A stretch of 64,000 nt of DNA from contig CM060172.1 of NCBI GenBank assembly GCA_030549775.1, positions 126,221,122 to 126,285,121 of the forward strand, read 5' to 3'. Origin of the DNA: Tamarix chinensis (taxonomy: Eukaryota > Streptophyta > Magnoliopsida > Caryophyllales > Tamaricaceae). This document shows, piece by piece, positions 47,381-58,533 of the stretch. Position 1 is the first letter of the stretch. Each line of letters opens with the position of its first letter. The notes beneath the pieces are model-generated. The model was not told the origin of the DNA. It saw nothing but the letters and a program-made list of their open reading frames with translations, and ran no database searches. The position numbers were made by a program, and so were the translations under genes.

Positions 47381-47973
47381 CAATATATTATAGGTAGTGT
47401 TTTTGGCAGGGTGTCTTATTATTCTCTTATGAGTTAATACAACTTTTCCGATTATAAAACGTATTTGTATATATAAAATTTATTTAAGACTCCATTTGAC
47501 AAAATTAGCTTATAGACAAAGAGATACTTGAAAGCCGGTCATTAATAATTACAATTTAATAGATAATAGGCTTATGCTTATCTTCCTATATGTTTGTTAA
47601 AATTAATTGTTTAACTAGTTGACAAGTACAAAATATTAAAAAGCATATTTATATCAATAGAAAGATAATTAAATTTTGTCACTTGTTTTAAGTGATAGCA
47701 AAATCACGGCAAGTTAGTTTATTATATGATACAAAATATTTTATTTTATCCTTACTATCAGAGATAATTGCATACTTTTGTTGTATCTATTGGGTCAATT
47801 TTAAATATCCTCTTGCTTGATGATACTTCCTAAAAGATAATATTTGCCATAATTAATTTTTAGGGAAAAAATTATGCTAAAATATTTTTAAAAAAGTAAA
47901 TTTTTAGATAAATTTTTTAAGCAATTTCAAATAAGGGATAAATTATCGTCCATGGGGTGGTGTTTTGATACTT
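47381..47973. other. AT-rich spacer
   Basis: AT-rich sequence; no gene. Confidence 0.5.
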
Positions 47974-48204
47974 AGTGCTTGTTTGGTTAGGGGGTAATAG
48001 AGGTAGAAAAATTATTCTTATATTTTATATATCGTGTATAATCTAATTAAAATTAAATATTTTTATTCTAATAAATACCTATTTTAGATCTTAATTTGAT
48101 CTAAAATAAATATTTTATTAAAAATATATTTATTATTATTAAATATTTAATATAAAAAATATAAAATAAGAAAAAAAAAATTTCCGCCCGTACCAAACAA
48201 GTCC
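47974..48204. mobile_element. MITE copy 2 (about 231 bp)
   Basis: It starts AGTGCTTGTTTGGTTAGGG and ends CGTACCAAACAAGTCC; the two ends are inverted repeats of about 15 bases with few mismatches. The interior matches the copy at 27826-28045. An internal palindrome TATTTTAGATC and GATCTAAAATA is seen near its middle. This copy keeps cleaner ends than copy 1. Confidence 0.75.
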
Positions 48205-48754
48205 ATGTGATAGAATTTTGTTAGATCGCCTTCTCTGTACCGAAAGTTTATTTTACTAGACGCTAAGTTCAATAGTTAAATAGTCCCATCGACCAGTAGA
48301 GGGATGCATGAACCAAGACTTTCCTTCCGGATGTAAAACACTGTAGTGGGTATCAACGGAAGTGACATGTAGGGGCAGGCCATATGTAACGTTCGCCCCC
48401 CCTTCCCTCATTTATCTAGTGTCTGAAAATTCCACATTTTGTTGGATTTTAATGTTATTTTTTTAGTAAATAGTTAATTTTTTTAAAATAAAACCATTTA
48501 AAGTATTCAACACTTTCTAGTTCAAAATAAAAATATATAATACTTTTTTTCAACCTTCTTAACGATTTAAAACGATTTTCTGAAATATATGTTATTAAAA
48601 AATAATATCAAAATACATAATATTTATATAAAATTATTTAGAACACAAGATATTTAAGTAAAATATCCGACTTAATAAGTTATAATTCTTCATATTAAAA
48701 GACTAAAAATTTCACCACCCCAAACGCTTTAGGTCTTCCACAACGGCGGCTCAA
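48205..48754. other. Intergenic sequence
   Basis: No coding frame is visible. It is of mixed composition to about 48430 and AT-rich beyond. Confidence 0.45.
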
Positions 48755-48860
48755 AAATTTTTTTGCTCCCGTTGCTTCGACGCAACGCATGTCACCAACA
48801 GAACAAAAGTATCAACAAATACAGACGGGCGCAAGAAATCGCGTCGAAGCAAAAAATTTG
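48755..48860. repeat. Imperfect hairpin
   Basis: AAATTTTTTTGCTCCCGTTG with CTTCGACGC (48755-48783) faces GCGTCGAAGCAAAAAATTT (48841-48859); the arms pair except for a ten-base insertion in the left arm. A further TTGCTCCTTCGTTGC occurs at about 48963, and GGTCTTCCACAACGG at 48732 resembles outer ends of a small DNA transposon. It may be a MITE spanning about 48730-49010. Confidence 0.5.
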
Positions 48861-49985
48861 ACCGACTATATTACATTAAAATTATACTCTGTATAAATAT
48901 TTATAATATAAAATAAAATTTAATTATATTAAAATAATTTTAAAAAATATATTAATTTTTTTATTGCTCCTTCGTTGCACTCTAAGGTGGAATTTTGTGC
49001 CACCCCTCCCTCTTGGCCCATCACTTTTCTAATTTCTACTACTGAAATGATGAATCGAAAATAAAGGGGTTTTAGTAGGCAGCAGAGTAATAGAATCTCT
49101 GGAGATGAGCGAGATCCTTTTGGGCGTGTCTGTTTTATCTTTTTGCGACAGTTTTTACGAATAAAATAAAATAGTTACGTGGGCAAAGTACGTTGATCTC
49201 CTCAAAGCCGAGAGAGGGCCCTGAAAACTTTTTCATGTGAATAATGAGTTTTGTTTGACCGCTTCCACTGGGGTCACTGAGTTCATTCATAGGGACCCAA
49301 TTCTTTCTTGTCCTTTCTGTCTGGAGAGGGGCTTTGTTCTTAGCTCCCATTTAACTAGCGTGCCATGCATTTGTATTTCGTAGTACCGAATTCCATGGCC
49401 CCACACTTATGCATATAAAAATGACGATAATGCTGTCACTGTGCTATTTTCATGCTCATCTGTGTCTTTCTTGTTTCTGGCTACAGAGCATTGCTGAAGA
49501 TTCGAAGGGTAAAAGAATAATAGAATTTGGCCTTTTGTTGCTCCTCCCTGTATGATTACTCATGAGAAGATACGTCGTAATGAGCGCCGTAGAAGTTGTG
49601 CCATGTCTTTATAATTTGGTGAATGTCTATTTGGACCAGGTTCAGACTTGCTTGTGTATACAAAGGACTGCATTTGCTACACTAAACAGTACTATGCGAT
49701 TGACTAATTGTTCATTATATACCAACGACCTCTCATGACACCCAAATTATAAGCAACTCTCATATCCTCATGTACGTTAGTGATTGATTGCATGTAAAGC
49801 TTAACCGATAAGTGTACCGATCATTCAACTAACGTGTGTGATAAACTGTAGCTATGTCATAAGAAGTTGTGAGCATGGGATTCATATTCGATGTATTGTT
49901 ATACATGGATGCTTTATGCGTGCACCAGTAAAGAAGTTTGGAGGTAAAATGTCAACAGGAGGTAGTTATTCTATTGAATAGAGAC
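48861..49985. other. Intergenic sequence, less repetitive after 49020
   Basis: From about 49020 to 49960 the sequence has mixed composition and I recognise no mobile element in it. Open frames (for example 49135-49350 on the minus strand) have no known motif. A noncoding or regulatory function cannot be judged. Confidence 0.4.
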
Positions 49986-50520
49986 GTGTAAAATTAAATA
50001 TCTATATCCATTTAAATATTTTTTTTTTACAATATCTACTTCACACGTATTAGATTGAATATTTTAATCTTGGATATATAAAAAATATGAATCGAATATG
50101 AATTAGATTTGGTTACATCCAATATCCATATAAAAATACTATATTATCCATTTAATAACTCTTATAATAAGATTTTTTAAAATAAAAATTATATATCACT
50201 TAATATTCATATATGTATTCATTAAAAGTTCTTATTTTATCTAAAAAAATTATTAAAATATAATTATAAAGTTTAAATTACAAGAATAAACAAATTGTAA
50301 ACTCTTAAAACTACAATATATATATATATAACGTTATGATATATTGTTGAAATAACTAATAAAATATCATATATATTTTTGGATTGGATAATTGATTCAA
50401 AACTTGAATATCCTAAATGTTGGCGATCTTTGCAACTAAAACCATATAATATATCCAAAATATTAGATTAGATTTTTTGAATACCGGATTGAATTTTTGA
50501 ATCCTATATTTTTATACAAC
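49986..50520. repeat. Dispersed AT-rich repeat family, copy 2
   Basis: This is the longer copy of the repeat also present at about 28890-29165. It shares TTATGATATATTGTTGAAAT, GAATATCCTAAATGTTG and the ATATCCAAAATATTAGATTA-like end. An (AT)n run lies at about 50317-50331. Recurring ATATCCAT-type and GGATAT-type phrases suggest a folded non-autonomous element, but ends are not resolved. Confidence 0.55.
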
Positions 50521-51029
50521 CTTTGTATTGACCACACCCCTGTCTAAAGCAAGCCTACAAAAGGAAAAGTAGAGAGCAACAAAAGAACAACACGAACCTA
50601 GTGTGTTGGTCATCATGGTCATGATAGCTTCAACGTGAGCAATCCACGATAATCAACGTGGCTATATCGAATCCAAAACTACACCACCTATGAATTCACA
50701 TTTTCTGTTGCCTTGATTTGATTCGTTACAAACTATGTTTCTCTACTTCTACGAAAATTATGCAGATATTCCTCAATTGATTCTCCATTATTCTAGAGAG
50801 ACGTGTGAGAAAAATTATACAATTGAGTGATTGATTCATGATTCCACAAGTATTCTCTGATTCACACATAATAAGATTACCAAAATTTCTCAAATCTTAT
50901 TTCCATTTATTATGTCTCAATAAAAACTTGGAATTACTAATTCTATCATATTAGGTCCGTGTGTTCATACTATTCGATCCTTAATAAATTGGTATATAAG
51001 CAAGGTTCGTGATTGGGTTGCTCTAGGAG
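50521..51029. other. Probable Copia 5' flank or LTR remnant
   Basis: No coding sequence is visible. It lies directly before a Copia gag remnant, and AATTGGTATATAAGCAAGG at about 50987 resembles the TGGTAT-type primer-binding site of Copia elements. LTR borders were not resolved. Confidence 0.35.
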
Positions 51030-51850
51030 GATGACTACAAGATTTAATATTGAAAATTTTGATCCCTTTGTGAAATTTAGCTTGTGAAAGTTGAAAATAA
51101 GGGTGATCTTGATTTAGAATGGATTGGAGAAAGAGTTATTTAGGAAAGCAAAGAAGTATGCAATGATGGCAGATAAGAAATTTAAGGAGATCAATTTGAA
51201 GGCTCAAGTTACTACATAATGGTGCTTATCCAATGTTCATTAAGAGGTGGCTAAAGAGATGAAGGCATCCATTTTGTGGCTAGAATCATCTATCCTTGGA
51301 GTGTAGACCACATAAGTTGAAATTAAATGAGAGAAAGTCCTTGAAATCTCATCTTTATGAATTTGATTATATTATTATGGATTTGCAAAATATAAATGAG
51401 AGGACTAGGATCTTGCTATTAAGTTATTGTGGTCTTTACTTGTTGATTATAAATACTTTTGTGAGATCATACTATATGGTAAATATGAGTTGGCTCTTGA
51501 TGAGACCAAGATTTCTCTACTAAAATGGGAGTTGATTGATAATCAATTGACTAGAGGTAATTCAAGTGACTCACAAAGAGAATAGCTTGTAGCGAGGTAT
51601 AGAACTCAAGAACAAAGTTTTGGTGACAAAAAGAAGTCGAGATTGAAGTCAAAGAATAATAAATTCAAGAATGTTGTTTGTTATGAGTGCCATAAGATGT
51701 TTCATATTAGGAAATTTTTGTTATAATAAGAAAGCTAGAGATAAATTTGTTGATTCATCTAGCACAAAAGGTGATACTATTATAGCCCAAAATCGTAGTG
51801 ATGATAATGTGTTAATTGCCATTGATAGAGTAAGATGGATGATATAAACT
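51030..51850 (+). pseudogene. Ty1/Copia gag remnant (UBN2 type with zinc knuckle)
   Basis: This is a decayed capsid region of a plant Copia retrotransposon. MTTRFNIENFDPF (51031) is the usual opening, followed by a GLEKELF-RKAKKYAMMADKKF piece, ASILWLESS, and SLKSHLYEFDYIIMDLQNIN (about 51332-51392), matching the UBN2/gag helices. GNSSDSQRE and RYRTQEQSFGDKKKSRLKSK (about 51557-51645) precede VVCYECHKMFHIRK (51672-51715), the CCHC knuckle with G and the last C altered. Stops and frameshifts are present. The element continues as integrase at about 53000 after an antisense LTR insertion. Confidence 0.85.
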
Positions 51851-51899
51851 AAGATTGCCATTGATATAAGTGATAAAGCTAAACATTAGTTCACTTAAA

Positions 51900-52996
51900 T
51901 TAATAAGAACCATAAAAAAACATAGATTTCAATATAAAATAACATTATTTTAATAGTCCAAAATATTAGGTAAAGAGTTACAATCTAATGAGGAAAAGTA
52001 ACATAGAAGGGGACATGAGAGTCCTAAGAAAATTTGAATAAAAAGATGTCTGGTGAACCCTAGACAATCCTAACTCTCAACACCTACTAGAATCCATCAA
52101 GCTGAACCCTCAAAGCACTCCTAAAAGGTAAATACTACCCATTGAATATATAAGGGACCGTGAAATAGAACCTATTAGTACAATGGTACTGAATTACCCA
52201 TTAAATAAAACTAACCTAAAAAGGCTGCATGAAACACATAAAAGGTATCACAACAAAATATATTATGACTGAGGGAGATGGTGGTGTCTTGGTCGCCGGA
52301 GAAGAGGGTGGTATTGATGTTTTAAGGGAGGTGCTTGGTGGTGGTTGGAGTTGGGACAAAGGAAGGTTGCAGTGAAGAAAGGGCAGTAGAGAGGAGTCAT
52401 GTAGCTAGGAAGGAAGATAGTAGTGGCATATGCCATTGTAGGAGAAGGGCAGCATTGGTGTTGGATGGTGTTGCGAGGGAGGAAGTGGCTAGTTCGAAGC
52501 TAAAATGCAAAGGAAAGGAGCACATGATAGGGACTGAAGGATAAGTCGATAAGGTTGGTGGTGCGATGCCTAAATAGAGACAGGGAAGGAGAAGAGAAGA
52601 AGGGAAATTAAGGGATCAGGGTGGTTGGTTATAGCAAACAAGGGCAGTGGTGGTGTTTTTATTGGGGGGAAATTCAAATGGAGCCAAAAGGAGAGGGAGG
52701 AGTATGGGATATATGTGTATGCAGGCGGTTAGGACCTAGAAGGAGGCATGATGATGTGAATGGGGTGAAGGGAGAAGACGTAGGATGATAAATGCTAGCG
52801 GGGTGTAGCAAGAGTAGATGAGTGTGGAGGGTTGGACAGGGGAAAGGGAAGGGCATGTGAGGGGGATTCAGGGATTTGGTTTGGGTCAAAGAGAAAATGG
52901 AAGCAGGCATGTTCAAGTGCAGACATGGGTGGTTGGGGAACGTTTGGACATGCATAGACTAATTAGGATTAATATTAGCTAATATTTTAAGGTACA
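51900..52996 (-). mobile_element. Antisense Tekay-like LTR inserted in the Copia element
   Basis: On the minus strand the segment begins near 52996 with TGTACCTTAAAAT, a changed TGTAATACC-type start, goes through the pyrimidine-rich block of the family (seen here as a purine-rich tract at 52270-52900) and includes GTAATTCAGTACCATTGTAC and TTCAATGGGTAGTA (about 52205-52130). The last two motifs recur in the antisense LTR at about 60890-60830. Copia gag lies on one side and Copia integrase on the other. The 3' border near 51900 is approximate and no target duplication was confirmed. Proline-rich frames here are not genes. Confidence 0.6.
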
Positions 52997-53455
52997 CGAT
53001 GAAAATTTAGAAGAGATTCTTGTTGTAATGAAAGACAAGAGGGTTGAAACATTGTATGAGATTGTTGGTTCCACTATTGAGATTGCAGTTGTAATAACTT
53101 ATTTGATTACGTCTACCTTAGATGTTATTGTACTTTGGGATAAGTGATTGAGACATATGAGTTTCAAAGGATGATCTAGCTCTGTAAAAGAGAGTTGTTG
53201 GATGAAAAAAAAAATGGTACTATTGAGTTTTGTGAACATTATGTGTTTGATAAGTAGAAGTGGGTTAACTTTTTAGCGGCTACACATAGTACAAAGGGGC
53301 ATCTTGATTACATCCATTTATATTTATAGGGTCCTAAAAGGGTGATTTCCAATGGTGGTTCACGGTATTAGTTGACCTTTATTGATGTCTTATTTAAGAA
53401 TGTATGAAATTATTTTATTAAAAATAGGAATGGTGTGTTTGGTGTTCTTAAGCAT
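52997..53455 (+). pseudogene. Ty1/Copia pre-integrase and integrase remnant
   Basis: LEEILVVMKDKRVETLYEIV followed by GSTIEIAVV (about 53009-53095) matches the pre-integrase segment (x-LVVMKG-x-R-x-x-x-LY-x-L-x-GST) of plant Copia elements. A LRHMSFKG piece at about 53145 corresponds to the H-x-RLGHMS-x-RG zinc-finger block, and GILITSIYIYRVLKG-like sequence at about 53300 lies where the integrase core D(Y/L)IHSDLWGP sits. Many stops are present. It is cut near 53455 by LINE sequence. Confidence 0.75.
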
Positions 53456-56371
53456 TAGCAAAACCCTACTGGAGAAACAATTGGCTTTTACAAGGGATAG
53501 AAGCATAATCGATACAATATTGCTTGTCTTAGAGACAGTAAACTCTTGCTAGAGATCATCATCTTCATCAATGATTTTTAAGATAGATTGCTGAAAGGTA
53601 TACAACACTGTAAGTTGGTGCTTTCTAGACTGGGTGATGAATATGATTCATTTTCTAGAGAAGTGGCATAGATAGACGAGGTTTTGTTAAGGAAAGGCTA
53701 TAAATTCAATTCTTGCAAATGGATCCCCAATAAAGATATTCAAACTTCAAAGAGTTCTACACCAAAGTAACCCCTATCACTGTTCTTATTTATAATAGGA
53801 GCAAGGGTTCTTAACCTAGTTATGCAGAAGGCAGTTGGTTTGGGTCTATGGAAGGGCGTTTGTGTCGGAAAGAATGGAATTCGGCTATCCAATCTACACT
53901 ATACAGATGATAGTATTATGTTATGTGATGTAAGAAAGGAAATCCTCATGAATATCAAATGTGCATTGATCTCTTTTTATTTAATCTCGAGAATAAAAGT
54001 TAACTTCCAAAAAAGTGCCTTAATAGGGGTACATATAGCTGGACCATGGCTTGCTAAGATGGTAGGTTAGCTGAGATGTAAAGTTGATAAGTTTCCATTC
54101 ATGTACTTAGGCATTCCAATAGGTGAACCATCAACTAGATTGTCATTTTGGAAACTAGTAATCAAAATAATTGAAAGGTAATTTGCAAGATGGAAGGGGA
54201 AAACCCTGTCTATAGGAGGAAGGGTAACCCTAATTAAGTCATACTTAATAACCTTCATACCTATTTTTTCTTCTCCCTTTAAGATGTTAGAGGGGATAGC
54301 TAATAAAATATATAATCTTTTTCAGAGATTTCTATGGAATGAATGGGAGTAAAATAGAAAGATACTACATGGGACAAAATGGGAGGAAGTAGCAATGACA
54401 AAAATTATGGGAGGGTTGGGTGCCAGAAATATATGGCATAAAAATAATGCAATGTTATTGAAATAGTGCTAGAGGAAAATTCAAAATATCGATGTTTTAT
54501 GGAAGGAGGTGATTGAAGAGAAATATGGGAAGCAAGGATCTTTATTTCTACACTCATGGAAGATTCCAAACAAAGGAGGTATATGGAGGGAGACAAGTAA
54601 GGCAATTTAAGGAGATGAAAATTAGAGGAGTCTTTTTGGGAGAAGTTTAAGGATACGAGTGGGGAATGGGAACTATATCCTCTTTTGGGAAGATATCTAG
54701 GTCGGCCAACAATCATAAAAATTAGCTTTCCCAAGATTATTTTCCTTAGCATCAAGCAAAGGGGTAACTATAGGCGAGATGGGACATTAGACTCTAGGGA
54801 AGTGGTATTAGGGATTCACATGGAGAAGAAACACTTTTAATTGGGAGAATGATCTTATAAATGAATTGTTAGTGGTCTTGAATCAGGTGCAACTCAACCT
54901 AGAGATTGAAGACATAATCTTCTAGAGCTATAGCAAAGCAGAAGCCTTTTCAGTGAAATTAGGCACCAACGTTATGGCCGGCTCAAACTATCACCCTTTG
55001 TCGAAACCTATGATGAAGCTATGGTTAGGTATTATAGCACATAGAATTGAAATGTTTGTATAGATGGGGATTAGAAACAAGATACCAACTAGGTCCTTTT
55101 TAGTAAGTAAGAGAATATTGGCGGTCTCAGGCATTAAGTGTTCATTGTTCATTGGCAAAGAGAATACGGGCTTCGGGGTTGAACATGGTGGGACTAGTTT
55201 GGGTTTTCCTTGAAACTTTGCTTGACCTTTATGATTAATGGTAATGCCCGGATAGCAACAACTTCCAACATAAGGCATGGAAAACTTATTTAATGTTCTT
55301 TTATGGTCTATTTGGAAGGCACAAAATTACAGGGTCTTTGAAAGGTGACACACATAGATCATTCAGCTACAAGATTTAATCATCCTCAGATTTAGGTATT
55401 GGATTAAGGCATGGATGCCTTCATCCCCCTACTCTATTGGAGAGGTTGTTATGACTCCAAGATGCTTGTTGAATTATTGACCGAGATAAAAAAAAAGGAA
55501 ACATAACAAATCATAATTGTTTGTGGGAACCTCCTAACAGTGGATAACTCAAGTGGAACACAGACGCTTCAATATGCATAGAGATGAAGATAGCTAGGAT
55601 TGGGGGTGTTTTGCATGACTAGCATGGGTGGTCTATATGTGTGCTCTCTATGCACACAAACTATGTAGTGATCAACTGTGCTAAGATGATTTCATTTTAG
55701 ATTGGCACGTATGTTGTTAATACAGAAATGCTGGCTTAGACCTTTTAGATTAGTAATTGAACCAGACTCTCAAAATGGTGTAACGATCTGTGTGAAGGAC
55801 CATGAGAGCTAGGTTTCAGCTTAAATTCATAAGCAGGTTTAAGTCTGCATGTAAGGAGTGTTGAATCAGCTACAAAGGAAGGGAGACTATTACTGTTGTA
55901 GATTATTTGGAAAATTTTGGAAGCGGAAAGGATCAACCACTAGTAGCCTAGCTATAAGGTGATGGAAATTGTGGTAGATTGCTTACGCAGATGAGGACAA
56001 GAATTTTTCAAGTGGAATAATTGGCTAAAAGGCATATGAGAATTGGTGGATGGGTTTCTACTACCAGGGCCATGTGTTGAGACGCTAAGTTTCTCCCACT
56101 AATAATATGGGATGATGTGAACATAAGTAGAGGTGCCATGATGCCTTTAGAATTGAGTAACTGATCGTTTTAGTTTGAGTTCTAAAACTTTGTTATAAAA
56201 GGCATAATGGTTGCCCCTAGCAGGTTGTACCCTTTAACTCTTGCATCGACATTTAATTAGCTTCTCTTTCAAACCCTTCCTAGAAGGTAGGGGAAGTGGG
56301 AGGTTATGGTGCTTATGTAACGACACTGTTATGGGATTAATACAAATAATATTTACTTATCAACAAAAAAA
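53456..56371 (+). pseudogene. 5'-truncated L1 LINE: reverse transcriptase, zinc-binding region, RNase H
   Basis: This is the 3' part of a plant L1 ORF2. KQLAFTRDRSIIDTILLV (about 53475-53530) is the start of the reverse transcriptase fingers. LSNLHYTDDSIMLCD (about 53893-53940) is the catalytic box, where YADD has become YTDD. FMYLGIPIGEP (about 54098-54130), KGKTLSIGGRVTLIKS (about 54196-54240) and FLWNEWE (54330-54350) follow. MKLWLGIIAHRIEMF (about 55012-55060) and LWSIWKARNYRVFER (about 55300-55345) are in the region after the reverse transcriptase. LKWNTDAS (about 55545-55570) with GGVLHD opens the RNase H domain. The element ends with TTTACTTATCAAC and a short A run (56350-56371), typical of plant LINE tails. 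Frameshifts and stops make it inactive. Confidence 0.85.
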
Positions 56372-58184
56372 ATGTAAAACATGCACTTATTAGTAAACTA
56401 ACATCTCCAATTGTTAAAATCACCTACTTCATGGTAATTAATCAAGGGGAGTAGTTAGAACTTATACTAGCTCCAAGGTTAGGTTTATTAATTGGAGGTA
56501 GTATGTAATTGATGTGCACAATCCGTTGGCCCTTTTAATTCATATGATGGTATGCGACTTACTGGTTTAATATTGGAATTTCTCAACTACCGATATATGT
56601 AAATGTTAGTGGAAGTGTTGAGGGAGAAAGATTTTGAAGTTGGGGACGAAGACCATCTTTGGTTTAGTGTTTTATTTTCAACAATTACTTTTCAATTACA
56701 GTTTTTTTAAAGTTTATACTATTTTTAATAAATTTATTTTCTAAATATAATAAAACAACCGGCATTAATATCAAACATTTAACATCTTCTCCTCCCCCAA
56801 CATAGACCAAGATACAACATATACCATCAATATAAACTAATAAATTAAAATACCATCGGTTAGGTTTTTTTCTCCTGCTCCAATGTTTTGGCCTGCGAAC
56901 TTTTGTGCATATTTTTATACTTGAAGATGATAATACAAAGGCACATGCTCTTCATGGCTCTAATTGTTTTTGCTGCATGACAATTAACATGTGAAGAGAT
57001 CGTCCTTTTTAGCTTTTCTATGTTGGGACAATCTTGATCAAGAGCTGCATTAAGAGAATAATTCTCCGTTTATAATTATATACTCCTTATTTGTCATATT
57101 CATGAATTGGGAACCGGAAAGGGGGGAGGAAACGATAATATTATTGCTAGCCAGCTAGCTGGCTTATGTCTGCATAACTTTGCAAGTTGCAACTACTTGA
57201 ACGTAAGTACTAGAATAGCACATATTGTTGGATTACCCTGTAAATCAAAATGTCGTCAGGCTTTGTTATGAGGAAGATCTTCACAAACGACAGAATTGTA
57301 AAAATAATTTATTTTTAAAATTCTATAGTTATAATTTTATTATTTAGATAGAAAATTTGATTTTTTTTAAAGTTTCTTTTTTTGGGTATATTTATGAAAT
57401 TTGAATAAAGTATATATAATAGTTTTCTTATTTTTATCTTTGAGACTGTTTAAATAGATTATAAATATATTTATGAGTTCTATTTGGTATAATTTAATTA
57501 TAAATTTTATTTTTTAATAAGTTTTTGAATTCTATTTTAAGGTATCCATATAATATATGTAGGCTAGATAGATTTAAATATATATTTTTTTAAAATGAAA
57601 ATATTCCGAAAATTCTTTATCATCCAAACTGAATCTTATAGTTGCGTCAATTGCCAATTGTGGCCTCCATGTGTGTGCAGTCAGCGGGAGAGGGAATAAT
57701 ACGAAACACGTTCACACAATGGAGCCGTGGCCGTTTGGAAACTGGGGCAGGATGAGTCCAGAACAAGGAGAATTGTGATGCAATAACATATGCATATATT
57801 ACGCACCGTACAAGAAACAGTCTTCACTCTGAACAGATTCCCCATGCATTCGATCATAATTTGTTTCAATTTTCCCCGGCACTAATCAAACAAAACCATC
57901 TCGGTTCCTGGTACTGCAACTGCATGTATTTCACATGGTCTGTTCCTCTCTCTCTTCTTCGCGAATTAGATGGCAGGACTTTATTTGGACGGAGTAGTCG
58001 GGGGAGGAATTTTATGTCGAAAAATACACTGTTAAGTTTCTTTAACCCGGGTTTTTTTTTTGGGGATACTGCAGTCAGTAGGAATTTAACGTAAACTCTT
58101 CTTTTGTTAATAAATTTAAACGCCTATCGGTTAAGCTATCAATGTTTTGTGTTCTTCTATTTGAAATTTTTTAGTTTATGTAAC
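56372..58184. other. Intergenic sequence, no gene seen
   Basis: Mixed sequence with an AT-rich stretch at about 57290-57640 that starts GAGTTCTATTTGGTATAA (57475) and ends CCAAACTGAATCTTATAG; the last two look like worn inverted ends of a small element. A TTTTTTTTT run lies near 58054. Open frames have no known motif. Confidence 0.45.
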
Positions 58185-58201
58185 GTGTGTGTGTGTGTGT
58201 C
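58185..58201. repeat. (GT)n microsatellite
   Basis: A run of eight GT units within what may be a Copia LTR. Confidence 0.85.
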
Positions 58202-58359
58202 TATATATTATATATTCTAATGCTGATTCTTGTAATTGATTTATGCTTATCATATGCTGCAGAATATATTCAAAAGCAGTTCCTATTATTACTCACAACT
58301 GTATCTATATATTGTAAATCAGCTTATGCCATATTAATTTTCTTTATTCATTCTCTATA
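58202..58359 (+). mobile_element. Probable end of a Copia LTR
   Basis: This T-rich sequence lies just before a primer-binding site at 58360 and is therefore likely to be the 3' part of a Copia 5' LTR. The LTR start was not identified. Confidence 0.4.
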
Positions 58360-58372
58360 TGGTATCAAGAGC
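58360..58372 (+). promoter_or_regulatory. Retrotransposon primer-binding site (initiator tRNA-Met type)
   Basis: TGGTATCAAGAGC matches the TGGTATCAGAGC site complementary to the 3' end of initiator methionine tRNA, with one extra A. It is followed 54 bases later by a gag start, as in plant Copia elements. Confidence 0.8.
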
Positions 58373-58425
58373 TTGGTTTTGATCCTTTTTTTTTTCGGTC
58401 TCTTACTACCTTCCTCTCTTGTCTA

Positions 58426-58533
58426 ATGGCCACCAATAATACTATTCCTAATGATGCCGATCCTAGGTCCCTATTAATCATTGTTTCTCTTCCTAATATA
58501 ATCAAACTCAACTCAACAAATCATCTCTCTTAG
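58426..58533 (+). pseudogene. Copia gag N-terminus, truncated
   Basis: A 35-codon frame starts MATNNTIPNDAD and contains IIKLNSTNHLS before a stop at 58531. The KLNSTNHL segment corresponds to the KL-x-x-x-NY-x-x-W opening of plant Copia gag. Sequence up to about 58675 has traces of the following gag helices (ESWLGHSLTMLF), then similarity ends. Confidence 0.6.

Noticed and set aside
49250..49650. Search for a plant microRNA precursor in this less repetitive region
   Set aside because: GGACCAGG and similar short words occur, but I found no known mature miRNA sequence with a matching star strand.
52674..52955. 93-codon minus-strand Pro/Ser-rich frame
   Set aside because: It is in the antisense LTR's pyrimidine-rich block.
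54405..54755. 116-codon minus-strand frame
   Set aside because: It is antisense to the LINE reverse transcriptase remnant, whose motifs are on the + strand.
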